NCBI RefSeq assembly: GCF_025660655.1
Contig: NZ_JAOTIN010000005.1
Coordinates: 49,972 to 113,971 of the forward strand
DNA from: Streptococcus sp. CSL10205-OR2
Lineage (GTDB): Bacteria > Bacillota > Bacilli > Lactobacillales > Streptococcaceae
DNA length: 64,000 bases
Reading direction: 5' to 3'
The notes under the pieces were generated by a model. That model had not been told where the DNA came from. It made no database searches and saw nothing but the letters and a program-made list of their open reading frames with translations. Within the stretch, counting starts at the first letter, position 1. Each line of letters opens with the position of its first letter. The position numbers and the translations under genes are program-made. Below, piece by piece: positions 36,217 to 46,600 of this stretch.

Positions 36217-36246
36217 AAATAAAAAAGCTCACGATAAATCGTGAGC
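36217..36246 (-). terminator. Terminator of rsuA
   Basis: Perfect 9-bp stem GCTCACGAT/ATCGTGAGC with an AA centre, followed on the minus strand by TTTTTTATTTT. About 50 bases beyond the rsuA stop. Confidence 0.8.
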
Positions 36247-36297
36247 AGTTAGCAACATTTTCCATTGACTATCATGATAACAATATTCCATCCCGTT

Positions 36298-37017
36298 CTA
36301 ATCCAAAAATTGTTTTAATTGTTCTTTTTCTTCTGCTGTCAACAAGCGATAATCACCTGGTAAAAGGGAGTCTTCAATAGCAAAGGGACCAAAGGAAATT
36401 CTTTTTAGTGAAATGACTTTAACACCATAACTCAAAAACATTTTTTTAATCTGGTGGAAACGTCCTTCTCGAATGGTGACAAAAGCCTCGCTTTCATTTT
36501 CTGAGGAGGATAAGATTGTTAAGTCTGCAGGTTTACAAACAGTGCCATCTAAAAAGACGACACCAGCTTGGAAAAAAGGAACAGCATCTTCATCAAGAAA
36601 ACCATTGACAGTGACACGATAGGTTTTGTCAACATGATGGCTGGGATGAAGCATCCGATAACCTAGTGGACCATTATTGGTGAGGAGAATTAATCCTTCG
36701 GTATCACGATCCAAACGACCAATAGGATAAATATCCGCTCGTTTATCCGTCTCTTTTAGAAGGTCGAGCACCGTTTGAAAGTTTTTATCCTTTTTTGCCG
36801 TGACGACACCCTGAGGTTTGTTCATCAGATAATAAATCGTTTGGTGATAAGTAATCAACTTACTCCCAACCCTAACCTCCTGAATACTAGGGTCAACGTT
36901 GCGACTAGCATCAAGCACGATTTGGTTATCAACCGTGATTTGCTTCATTTTGATCATTTTCTTAACCTGATTTCGGGACCCGTAGCCTAACTCACCCAAT
37001 AATTTGTCTAATCTCAT
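36298..37017 (-). CDS. rsuA: 16S rRNA pseudouridine synthase RsuA family
   Basis: A 239-residue enzyme that isomerises a uridine of small-subunit rRNA (U516 in E. coli). Seen: N-terminal S4 RNA-binding domain (MRLDKLLGELGYGSRNQVKK), then the catalytic motif GRLDRDTEGLILLTN with its aspartate, and the RFHQIKKMF strand. I place the start at the ATG at 37017 since the RNA-binding domain starts there; the frame runs 16 codons further upstream but that part is not family-like. No clear ribosome site precedes the ATG, so start-site support is weak. It follows a lipoprotein gene closely and forms the border of the accessory region. Confidence 0.85.
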   Translation of the reverse strand: MRLDKLLGELGYGSRNQVKKMIKMKQITVDNQIVLDASRNVDPSIQEVRVGSKLITYHQTIYYLMNKPQGVVTAKKDKNFQTVLDLLKETDKRADIYPIGRLDRDTEGLILLTNNGPLGYRMLHPSHHVDKTYRVTVNGFLDEDAVPFFQAGVVFLDGTVCKPADLTILSSSENESEAFVTIREGRFHQIKKMFLSYGVKVISLKRISFGPFAIEDSLLPGDYRLLTAEEKEQLKQFLD

Positions 37018-37067
37018 AATAATAGTGTAACATTTTTTGATTTTCAACCTTCTTTTTCTAATCATTC

Positions 37068-38123
37068 TTAGTCATTTTCACTGTTTATCACTAGAGCATG
37101 AGCCAACTTAATATCGAATTCTTGCAAGTAAATTATTTCAGAATAATTCGTTTCTACATTAAGGATAAACAATGTTTTGTGAAATAAAAAATATTGGTGA
37201 GTGGGGGTTTTTGCAAAAAATGGGACAACAATATCATCATAAACCGTTGAAAATTCTGATATTTTTTCCCCATGTGTCTCCAACTGATAAGTCAACCATT
37301 TCCCATTTTCTGTTGCAATCAACAACTCATTTCGATTAGGCTCATAGTCTATAAAGACAGGATGTAAGAGAGGTGTAGTGATTTCAACATAGGATTTTTC
37401 TTTCGTATCCAATTGATAGGTTAAAAGCGGTCCTTGTGAAGCATAATCTCCACTACTTCTGTCTAGCAAGTAAAGTGTACGACCGACATTAACCATCTTG
37501 ACATAAACACCTGGTTCTTCAATATTAATTTTCTCCTCAATATCAAACGATTTGGACAATTTCCATATCTGTGTAGATGGCATACTAGTGTCATTACTTA
37601 CTGAACTCATCAAAAGATAAAGCGAGTCATCAACCACTAAAAGTTGGTTAGCCATGTTAACAAAGTCATTATCTATAAGACGTTTGTTCTCGATTTCATT
37701 AAAATCTTTGTCATACTTAACCAAACGAATCCCTTCATCTAACGTGACAGAATAAAGATAGGTACCATCAGAGGCTATCGTATAAGGGAAAGTCGTACCC
37801 AAAGTGTGAATTTTTTCTGTTAAATCATCACGCTGAACAGAAATGATGGTTGGTTCTACAGTCTTTCCATTTTGTAAAGATACTGCAAAAAAACTAGCAT
37901 CCGATTGAGCAGTATTCTCCTTGTTAAATTGCAACTGATTTTTTCTCGCAACACTTTCTACAACAGAAGCAGAATCTCCTTCTTGCTTAAAAGTCACAAT
38001 CTTGTCTTCATCAAAAATAGCAAAATCATACGGTTGACTGATTTCTTTTGGTTCTGGTTGTGACTGACAAGCAACCAGAACTATACTAAAAATAGCTAAT
38101 AAGAAAAGCCATACTTTCTTCAT
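37068..38123 (-). CDS. Secreted lipoprotein with beta-propeller-like sequence, unknown function
   Basis: A 351-residue lipoprotein with lipobox LVAC (Cys19 counted from the ATG at 38123, chosen because a GGAG ribosome site and a classic signal peptide MKKVWLF follow). The mature part has repeated short blocks of the type hydrophobic-strand, YDxxFNEIE, LYLLDRSSGD, LLIATENGKW, typical of a beta-propeller that reads out values. I do not know its ligand. It lies before rsuA and after the 180-residue protein; the last codons abut the open frame of rsuA. Confidence 0.65.
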   Translation of the reverse strand: MKKVWLFLLAIFSIVLVACQSQPEPKEISQPYDFAIFDEDKIVTFKQEGDSASVVESVARKNQLQFNKENTAQSDASFFAVSLQNGKTVEPTIISVQRDDLTEKIHTLGTTFPYTIASDGTYLYSVTLDEGIRLVKYDKDFNEIENKRLIDNDFVNMANQLLVVDDSLYLLMSSVSNDTSMPSTQIWKLSKSFDIEEKINIEEPGVYVKMVNVGRTLYLLDRSSGDYASQGPLLTYQLDTKEKSYVEITTPLLHPVFIDYEPNRNELLIATENGKWLTYQLETHGEKISEFSTVYDDIVVPFFAKTPTHQYFLFHKTLFILNVETNYSEIIYLQEFDIKLAHALVINSEND

Positions 38124-38175
38124 GTTTTTCTCCTTTTTTAATAAATGACAGTGAATGACAATCATCATATAAAAA

Positions 38176-38715
38176 TTAATCACTAAAAAATCTCGGTAAC
38201 TCTAACGCACTTGACCAAGGTAGGCATTGATTTTCGTGTTCCAGTAAATAGTACCAGATAAGATGATCGCAACTATCAAGGGTTTCTTCAAACTCATACC
38301 TATCCCATGACCACTTTCCAAAGGTATCATCAAGAATACTAACTGATTCTTGTATACCATGAGACCAATAAAAATGCGAAACATAGATGCCATTTTCTTC
38401 AATAGCATACCATTCAACCGAATGGTCAAGTAAAATAGCCTTTCGAATGGCAGCAATTGGATAATCCCATCTTGTTGTAAATTTCACCAAATAGGTTCCA
38501 TTTTCTTGCTCCTTGTATGAAAAACCATCGCCATAGTAAATATACTCCCCATATTTTTCTCTGTAGTCATTAAGATTAGAAACACCAAACAGTTTATTAA
38601 AACTAATATAGGGTGGATCCATTTTTTCATTCTTACAAATTGGAAAATAATCTATTAAATATTTCTCAAGAAAATCTTTTGAACAAATAATTTGCTGATA
38701 AACAATGTTTGCCAT
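38176..38715 (-). CDS. YubB/DUF1281-like small protein of unknown function
   Basis: A 179-residue cytoplasmic protein. Start at the ATG at 38715 with an AGGTG ribosome site. The opening MANIVYQQIICSKDFLEKYL and the WDYP and FYWSHGIQE segments recall the YubB/DUF1281 (ferredoxin-like) proteins common on plasmids and in accessory regions; function unknown. It lies 52 bases downstream of the hydrolase gene and 52 before the lipoprotein gene, so it may share a transcript with either. I am not sure of the family. Confidence 0.55.
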   Translation of the reverse strand: MANIVYQQIICSKDFLEKYLIDYFPICKNEKMDPPYISFNKLFGVSNLNDYREKYGEYIYYGDGFSYKEQENGTYLVKFTTRWDYPIAAIRKAILLDHSVEWYAIEENGIYVSHFYWSHGIQESVSILDDTFGKWSWDRYEFEETLDSCDHLIWYYLLEHENQCLPWSSALELPRFFSD

Positions 38716-38767
38716 GTGTAACACCTAACTCCATCTGATTTTATTAGTTATAGATATATCCTTTACT

Positions 38768-39976
38768 TTAAAAGATTGAATCTAACCAATCATAAATGAC
38801 ACTACGGGCAAGTGTTAAATTATCAATTTGACAGTGTGCGCTTGCTCCTTCTTCTTCAGTAAATACTTTTGAAGTTTTAATAGAAGAAGAAATGTTTCTA
38901 AAAAAAGTTTCAGATTGTTTTAGAAAAAGTTCACCTTCTCCTTCTCCTGAAAGAGCTAGTGTTGGACAAGTGATTTTGTCTTCAATACCAATTAATGTTG
39001 CTCTCTTTGTTAATTCTAAAAGTTCTGAAAACTGCTCAATCCCAGATTCCCACAAAATTAATTCAATGCTATTTTTAGTTGCTTTAGAAATAAAGTGCTG
39101 AGTACTGAAATCTACAAAAGAAGACAATTTTGAGGACAATAAAATTTTTGGAAATACAGCTGTAAACATTCCATGAATATCTCTCAATGCTGAATTACAA
39201 ATTAAAGCTTTGATACGATGATCAAATGCAGCTGCTCTTGCAGCAAAGTATCCGCCAGCACTATAACCAATTAAGGCGATTTTATTCACATCAACAGTTT
39301 CTCTTGTTTCTACAAAATCTAGAACTCTTCCAATGGGAACTTCTGTATCTTCTCGAAGCGTCAAAGAAGAATTTTCATAAATAGTGCTAATATTTCCTGT
39401 TATTTCACAAAGTAAGATGTTATAATTCCTTCTTAAACCTTCTCTGGCACACCAGAAATACATTTCCATTGCTGTTCCTTCACCACCAGTGACTACAATC
39501 AATGTTGGGCGTTTTTCTTTTTTATGAGAAGGTCGCAAAAAATAGCAAGGGAGAAAACCTTTTTCAAAAGGAATCTTTATAGGTTCAAATGGATGATCAA
39601 AAAGTGCACCTGCTTTTTCAAAACAAGCCTTAGCATTTTTCCAATTTTCAAAATGCCATTTATTTTTTGGTGATAAACAATTCATCGCTGAACGATAATA
39701 ATTAGAAGCTCGTAAATAACTTTTTGTAGCACTATCAATATTATTTTTTTCTAGTTGATTATCTCCAACTTTTTCAACAAATGACGCTGTATTAGTCCAT
39801 GCATTTGCTAAACTATCTATATCTTTGTCTTGAGTATTTTTCTTAACATTTAGACATTCACCAATCTCAGCACCATTTTCAGTTAAAGTAGCCATAGTTC
39901 TCATGAATTGAAATTCCATTTCTTCATCACGAAAAATATTCCACCTTGCATTGCTTCTTCCCTCTTTCAAAGCCAT
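38768..39976 (-). CDS. Alpha/beta hydrolase with helical N-terminal cap (FrsA/DUF1100-like)
   Basis: A 402-residue hydrolase. The first 140 residues form a helical cap (SNYYRSAMNCLSPKN near 100), then a hydrolase core with GGEG near 170, nucleophile serine in GYSAGGYFA, and a terminal histidine in SAHCQID. This layout is that of FrsA-like or dihydropseudooxynicotine-hydrolase-like enzymes. The ATG at 39976 has an ideal AAGGAGGTG ribosome site. A 42-base piece of the cap segment recurs near 50.3 kb with 37 matches, so a second copy of this gene probably existed there. Substrate unknown. Confidence 0.78.
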   Translation of the reverse strand: MALKEGRSNARWNIFRDEEMEFQFMRTMATLTENGAEIGECLNVKKNTQDKDIDSLANAWTNTASFVEKVGDNQLEKNNIDSATKSYLRASNYYRSAMNCLSPKNKWHFENWKNAKACFEKAGALFDHPFEPIKIPFEKGFLPCYFLRPSHKKEKRPTLIVVTGGEGTAMEMYFWCAREGLRRNYNILLCEITGNISTIYENSSLTLREDTEVPIGRVLDFVETRETVDVNKIALIGYSAGGYFAARAAAFDHRIKALICNSALRDIHGMFTAVFPKILLSSKLSSFVDFSTQHFISKATKNSIELILWESGIEQFSELLELTKRATLIGIEDKITCPTLALSGEGEGELFLKQSETFFRNISSSIKTSKVFTEEEGASAHCQIDNLTLARSVIYDWLDSIF

Positions 39977-40352
39977 ATGAAACACCTCCTTTTTAGAATA
40001 CCTTTTTTATTTAAAATAAAGAAAATTTTTGTCTCTTAGTTAAGAATAGTTATTTTCCTAAATAACAACAGTATTATTATCTAATTATCGTTATATCACG
40101 ATTTAGTATAATCTCTGATATTTTATAAAAGAATATAAATAATGAACCGATATCTCTGAGTGATGATGGTAAATATAGTATTTATTGCTTTAAAAATATC
40201 GTTATAATAGTTCAACAGGAGCAATTTCAAAAAGGAACCATATGCCCTAGCCTCCTGAAATTTAATATATACCTATTATACTAAAAATACAGCTGTTTAG
40301 GGACTTCAAAATATATCAAGACATATAAGCATATATAGCTTCGAGATTGGCT

Positions 40353-40517
40353 TCAAAACGGTTTTTAAAATATAAGACATCTATCGCAAATGCATTTGAA
40401 CTTCCTTATTCGAATGCGAAACTAGAAGACACAAAGAAATTAATCAAATCTTTTATAAGCTTGTAGTTTCAGAAACTTTAACAACTTTAAAACAAAAATG
40501 TTCATTGCTTTGCACAT
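40353..40517 (+). pseudogene. Relic of an ISL3-family transposase C-terminus
   Basis: Translating the plus strand gives a run ending FELPYSNAKLEDTKKLIK, then after a frame change SFRNFNNFKTKMFIALH. ISL3-family transposases end in a closely similar series (LPYSNAKLEATN..IK and GFRNFxNFKxxIFIAL). The frame break, a stop and the missing rest of the gene show that this is a dead fragment. It marks an old insertion next to the M26 protease gene. Confidence 0.7.
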
Positions 40518-40545
40518 AAAAAGAGAGAATCAAATGATTCTCTCT
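40517..40545 (-). terminator. Terminator of the M26 protease gene
   Basis: Perfect 11-bp stem AGAGAGAATCA/TGATTCTCTCT with an AA loop and a U run on the minus strand. Similar in arm sequence to the terminator at 6854-6883. Confidence 0.75.
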
Positions 40546-40625
40546 CGAATTAGATGACTAGTCACCTACTACAGTTGACAATGAGCCTTAAAATAGTGTT
40601 GAACTGAAATGATAGAAAATTTTTA

Positions 40626-43600
40626 TCAATTAAAAATCGATTCTCTAAACTCATCTGTCTCACGCAGATAAGCATTATAAATTTTCTTTTTCAACAAGTT
40701 AACCCAGCTTGCTGGAGTATGATTAGTAGCTCGTGGTAAGTTGTCAAAATCTTTCTGAGCAGCAGCATCCATAAGTTCTTGTAATTGACTGAGACTACTG
40801 ATAGTAATAGTTTTAGTACTTTGAGGATTTCCTAATTCATATTGTATAGTGATCGGTTTAAGAGTTTGCAATTTATCAATTCTTTCTTGATACATTGCTT
40901 TCTTAAAGGCTGCCCAGCTTTCATATTTTCCATTAAAAATATGTTGTAGGACATGTTGGTCTGTAATCAATGGTACATTTCTATTAAACCAGCTAGACCA
41001 AGTTAATGAGTTTTCAGCAGTAGCAACATCACCCAATTGATTTGATACATAAGGAATAAACCCATTTTGGTAACCTTTTTCTGCCAATAATTCAAAAGCT
41101 ATACGCCTGAACATGACATCTCCTGGTGCGCCATTTTTATTATCTAAAGCAGCATAAATAGGAGAGTGTAGGCTAGTCGTATAATAGCCGTTACGACCAC
41201 GTTTTCCTTCTCTATAATCACGTCTATTAAGAATATTATTATCAATAAGACTATTAAAATCCGTTAATTTTGCGACTTCTTCATCGGTTAGAGCACGGAC
41301 AGTATTTCCTGCATGTGTCTCTTTACCTGTTTTTTCATCAGTAACATAATAATTTTCAATCGTGCGATACCATTCTTTTTTAACTTCTGGAGTTGCTTTT
41401 AAAACACTTTGTGCTTCTAAATATTCTAAGCTATAGACAACATCAAACATCCCTCTGATATATTGTTGTAAATCATCAGCATTTTTAAATCTAGTTTTAG
41501 GAGAAATAGTATGCATTCTCGTATCAGAGTCGGGATAATCGTTGAAAATGTGATTGATGGTGATCGTTGCTTCATCAATGTTATCAGGAGCCTGTAGTAA
41601 GCCTAAGGCAAATAACTCTGCCCCAAGTCCTGTTCGTCTACCATTTCCTTCAAAATAAATATTACCATCAAAATTGTGAACCATTTCATGAGTCATGGTA
41701 GAGGCACCATTTCTGTCTAGAATACGATAATAAATAAAACTAACGTCATGACCAGTTGCATAAGCACCGGCACCGTTATTGATATACCATTTTCCAACAG
41801 GACCAAAGAAATCTCTAATAGAGGCATCCTTGGATTCTAAAGTTCTCCAACTTGATTGAGTAGCATTATTTCGATAGTTAAATCCATCATAATTGAGAAT
41901 ACTATTTGCTAATTTCTCACGTGATTCTGGACTTAATATTTTATACCAAAAATCAAAATGATCACGATGCCATTTAGCTGTTGTATCAACTAGTTTGTGC
42001 ATGTATGTCTTATAATCTTCCCCATTTGGCGTTTCATTATTATAGAGATATCTTTCATAACCACCAAAGGAAATAGTTGAAAGGGTTGAAATAATATAAA
42101 GACTTTCTTCTTTCATAGTCAATAAAGGAAGAATCATATTTTTAAATGACCAACTATTTTGTGTTAGTTTATCATACAATCCAATGGCAAATTTATCATC
42201 ACGTGTAGCAGTTTCTTGTTTAGACCTAACCTCAGGAATATCAGACAATGTTTCAACAATGTATGCCTTGCTATTATCTTTGAACCAACGACTATTTGAT
42301 TTGTTTGGTAAAAAGAGTTGACGGTAGGTTTCCAATAAGTTAAAGAGCGTATTTTGTTGTTTAGGATATGCCAATAGTTTACTATAGGTCAAAACGGTAT
42401 TTTTACCTTTTAATTGTTCAAAACCAGATTTACCAATATTTATGATGACATCTAAACTATTACTATCTTGAGAACCAAAGAAGTCATGTTTGAATGCCGT
42501 TAAATCTTTTGTATTTAGGTCATCATAATTAATGTCGTACCAACGATTCATATAAGCTAGACCTAATAAAATAGCCTCTTTATTCTCTTTAATAGTACTA
42601 ATCAGATAGTCTTTCACACTCTTACCTTTTGTGTTGATAGACTGGTTCATGGTCAATATTTTTCTGATTTGATTAGCTAGATTACTTTTAACGTCCGCAA
42701 AACTTTCTTCAAGGAACAATTCGTATAACTTATCATTATCTGTCATTTTAAGAGTCGTTTTTAAACTTTCCTCAGAAAAAACAACAGTATTCAGTTCAGG
42801 TAGCACTTGGTTGATAACATCGGTATAATCTGAAATAAATTCCTCAGGGGTATAGATAAGATCTGTATTAGCTATTTGATATTCAAAGATATCTGTATTT
42901 TTAAACTGACCAATAACGTTTAATGGCAGATAGTCGATAGTCCCATCTACATAATGTAACATTAGTTTATTGATAGCATTCTTTTGATTAGCAATAGCAA
43001 TAATAACTTCAGAGTCTTTCATTGGAACGACATCAAGAAGCTTAGTTTGATACAGCTTATCGCTAGTTGATATTTTATTCCCTTGATAGATAATCCATTC
43101 TTTATTATAAAATGGAACGAGTTTTTCCACATTATAATAGGCAGTAGAACGTTCAGAAACAGCATTTTTAAGGACTGTATAATCTAAATTTTCATGACGT
43201 TCTAATGGATTTTTACTATCAGTAATCGTTGCCGTAATATGATAGTTAGTCAGTTTATTAGCAATATCAGCAAATGTAATCTGTGTTGTCCATTTGTCAG
43301 CTCGTCCTTTATTGTCTGTTGTGACAGCATATGCTTGACGGATATTAGCATTATTATGAGCAGTATCCCCGTGGATAAGATTACCATTTTGAACGTCAAT
43401 ATCACTAATAACATCATTAACTTGACCGTTAACCCATGTTGAACCAACAATTCCACCAACTTGACTATTTCCAGAATAATTGATTTTTCCTCTAGCAATG
43501 GCGTTTGATAAACGGGCATTATTGTCCATCAAACCAACTAGTCCACCACCACGATGTGTTTGACCAGTGGTTGGTAAATTCAATGTCACATTAGTTGAAG

Positions 43601-46600
43601 CAGCTCTTAGACTGGCTTTATTTAATCGACCAGCAATCCCTCCTGCCATATATCCAGTTTGCCAGTTGGCAGAACTATTAACCGTTCCTTCAAAGCTAAC
43701 ATTTTGAATAGTACTATTTTCAATCCCAGCACCTATGATACCACCTACAACATTAGAGCCTGTGATATGACCCGTCGCAGCAATATCTTCCAAGTGACTG
43801 TTGCTAACAGTATTGGCTAAGCTACCAAGTTCTGATGTTACTGCCTCAATGGAGACATTTTTGAGGTCAAGATGTGTTATAGTAGCTTTTTTAAGGGTGT
43901 TAAATAATGGTTTTCTTAAATCATAGATGGCATACTTATTGCCATTATATTCTGCTGTTAAAGTGCCACTAAATTCATCGACATATGAGATATCATTTTG
44001 TGAAACGTTAATATCACTAGCGGTTAAATTCGCACCGATTGTGTAAGAACCAGATGGATTATTTTTGATGGCTGCTATCAAATCCTTAAAGTCTGTATAG
44101 ACAGCATCATTCCTTTGAGATTTAGCAACAAAAAAGTGGAAACCTGATTGATATTGTGTATCTTCTGCCATCTGTTTATCTTGGACTAATTCATCAAACA
44201 TCACTGATACTTTATAAGCATTTGGATGACTTGGGTCTTCTGAAATATCTGAAATAGGCAATAACTTCTCTTTAAATCGATCTGATTTAATCTTGATGAA
44301 GAAATTATCTAACTGCGTTGGCTTTTCAGCAAATGACATTAAGCGTTTAAAGTTTTGCTCTTCTTTTTCATAAATTTCTATCTCATCTACATCTTTGAAT
44401 TCAATTTTCTTATAGTCAAGTCGGAATGTTTCAGTATTGTCTGAAAGCTTAGTGATATTACCGTTACCAATATTATACTGAAGTTCAGTTTTAATAGTAT
44501 AGTCAGTATAATAATCAAGGTTTGATAAGGTTAAAGAATCATTGATATTTGTAATTTCTATTTCTCTAAGAAGATTAGAATCATGATAAAGATAGAGTTT
44601 AGACGAAAGAGAGGCTTGATCTTGATCATTCAATGTAAATGTTACCGTAGCTTCTTTACGTTCTTCATTTTTAGTGATTGTTTTAATAGCCAAAGTTGGT
44701 ACACTTTTTAATTGACCATCTAAAGCTTGACGTGCAGATTTTAAATCATCTAGTGCCTTTTTAACATTTGTTTTATTGGCTTCTTTATCATTTAACACAG
44801 CATAAGCATTGGAAAGCGCTTGATCATAAGCATTCTTTTTAAAATTTTCTGCTAGTCGATATAACAAATCCTGTTTAACAATGTCTTTATCATCATATTC
44901 TGCTTGGAGTTGTCGCTTATCTACTTTTATACCAATGGTGGTGATTTGATCAACAGGAGCTAACGTTTGTGTAGACGATATTTCTTCTGTTTTAATAGTT
45001 TGACCATCAATGAGATGGATACGCCTAACGATTTCGCGCTTACCTTTGACTCCAGGACGTATGTCAGCTTCTTCATCTTCATATTTGTCAGCATCGTTAA
45101 CCACTACATGATTAAAATCAATGTCTTCAATTTCTGTCTCAATTTTATAAATAACTTCAGCTACATTGTCTGCTTGTCTAGGTGCTGCTTCAGGAACTTT
45201 ACTCTCTTTAACCTTTGTACCTATAGCAACAATTCGATTGACTGGTGATTGGCTGATTTCGTTTGAGATTTCTTCGGTACTGATCACACTACCATCAATT
45301 GTATCAATTTTGGTAGTGATGGTGCGTTGTCCTGTTACACCTTCCTGAATAACTTTTGATTCTCCAACAAAAAGTTCATCACTGTCTTGCGTTTCTTCGG
45401 TAAATGGAATAGTTGACGTTGTGGTTTCTAGTCGACTCTCAACTCTTGCCTCTTTTGAGTCTGGTTGTGTAGGTGCTGTTTCAGGAACTTTACTCTCTTT
45501 AACCTTTGTGCCTATAGCAACAATTCGATTGACTGGTGATTGGCTGATTTCGTTTGAGATTTCTTCGGTACTGATCACACTACCATCAATTGTATCAATT
45601 TTGGTAGTGATGGTGCGTTGTCCTGTTACACCTTCCTGAATGACTTTTGATTCTCCAACAAAAAGCTCTTCACTGTCTTGCGTTTCTTCAGTAAATGGAA
45701 TAATAGATGTTGTTGTTTCTAATCGACTCTCAACTCTTGCCTCTTTTGAGTCTGGTTGTGTAGGTGCTGTTTCAGGAACATTGCTCTCTTTAATCTTTGT
45801 GCCTATAGCAACAATTCGATTGACTGGTGATTGGCTGACTTCGTTTGAGATTTCTTCGGTACTGATCACACTACCATCAATTGTATCAATTTTGGTAGTG
45901 ATGGTGCGTTGTCCTGTTACACCTTCCTGAATGACTTTTGATTCTCCAACAAAAAGCTCATCACTGTTTTGCGTTTCTTCGGTAAATGGAATAGTTGACG
46001 TTGTGGTCTCTAGTCGACTCTCAACTCTTGCCTCTTTTGGATCAGCTTGTCTAGGTGCTGTTTCAGGAACTTTTACGATGTTAGACGATGTCGAACTGTC
46101 TATCTCAACATCTTTGGTATTATCTTTAGGGATTTTAAAATAACCAATATAATCATAGCCATTTATAGTGACTGGCTTTGGTAAAAATTGTGTTGATTCA
46201 ATCTGAAATGTTTGATTAAACTGAGATAAAACATCATTTTTTAATGCTAAAACTTCTTGTGAACTCATTGTTATTCCGCCAGCTGTCAATAACAAAAGAC
46301 TAACTATAACTTCTTTTTTACGTTTCTTTTTTATAATAACAATGGCAACAAGTATTAAACCAGATGCTATCAAAGTACTGAAATCAGATGTTTGTTGACC
46401 TGTTTTAGGTAGAGTTTTATTTTGAGAATCTGATACTATTTTTTCTTGAGGTTTATAGATAAAATAATAGTCGGTATCATTTTCTTCAATTTGTGAAGGA
46501 AATCCTTTTATGATTTGATCATACTCTTTCTTTGTCAATTCGGAATCAGTAACATAGTGGTAGGATATTGTTTTGAGAGCTTTTGTACTAGATGTTAACT

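Larger units (their letters stand above)
39977..40625. other. Intergenic region with transposase relic
   Basis: About 650 A/T-rich bases upstream of the hydrolase gene. The right part holds a decayed ISL3-type transposase end (40353-40517) and the terminator of the M26 protease gene (40517-40545). The left part has no coding sequence I can support. Confidence 0.6.

Noticed and set aside
45191..46063. The 291-bp repeats as a CRISPR-like array
   Set aside because: Units are long, contiguous, without spacers, and lie in frame within the protease gene.
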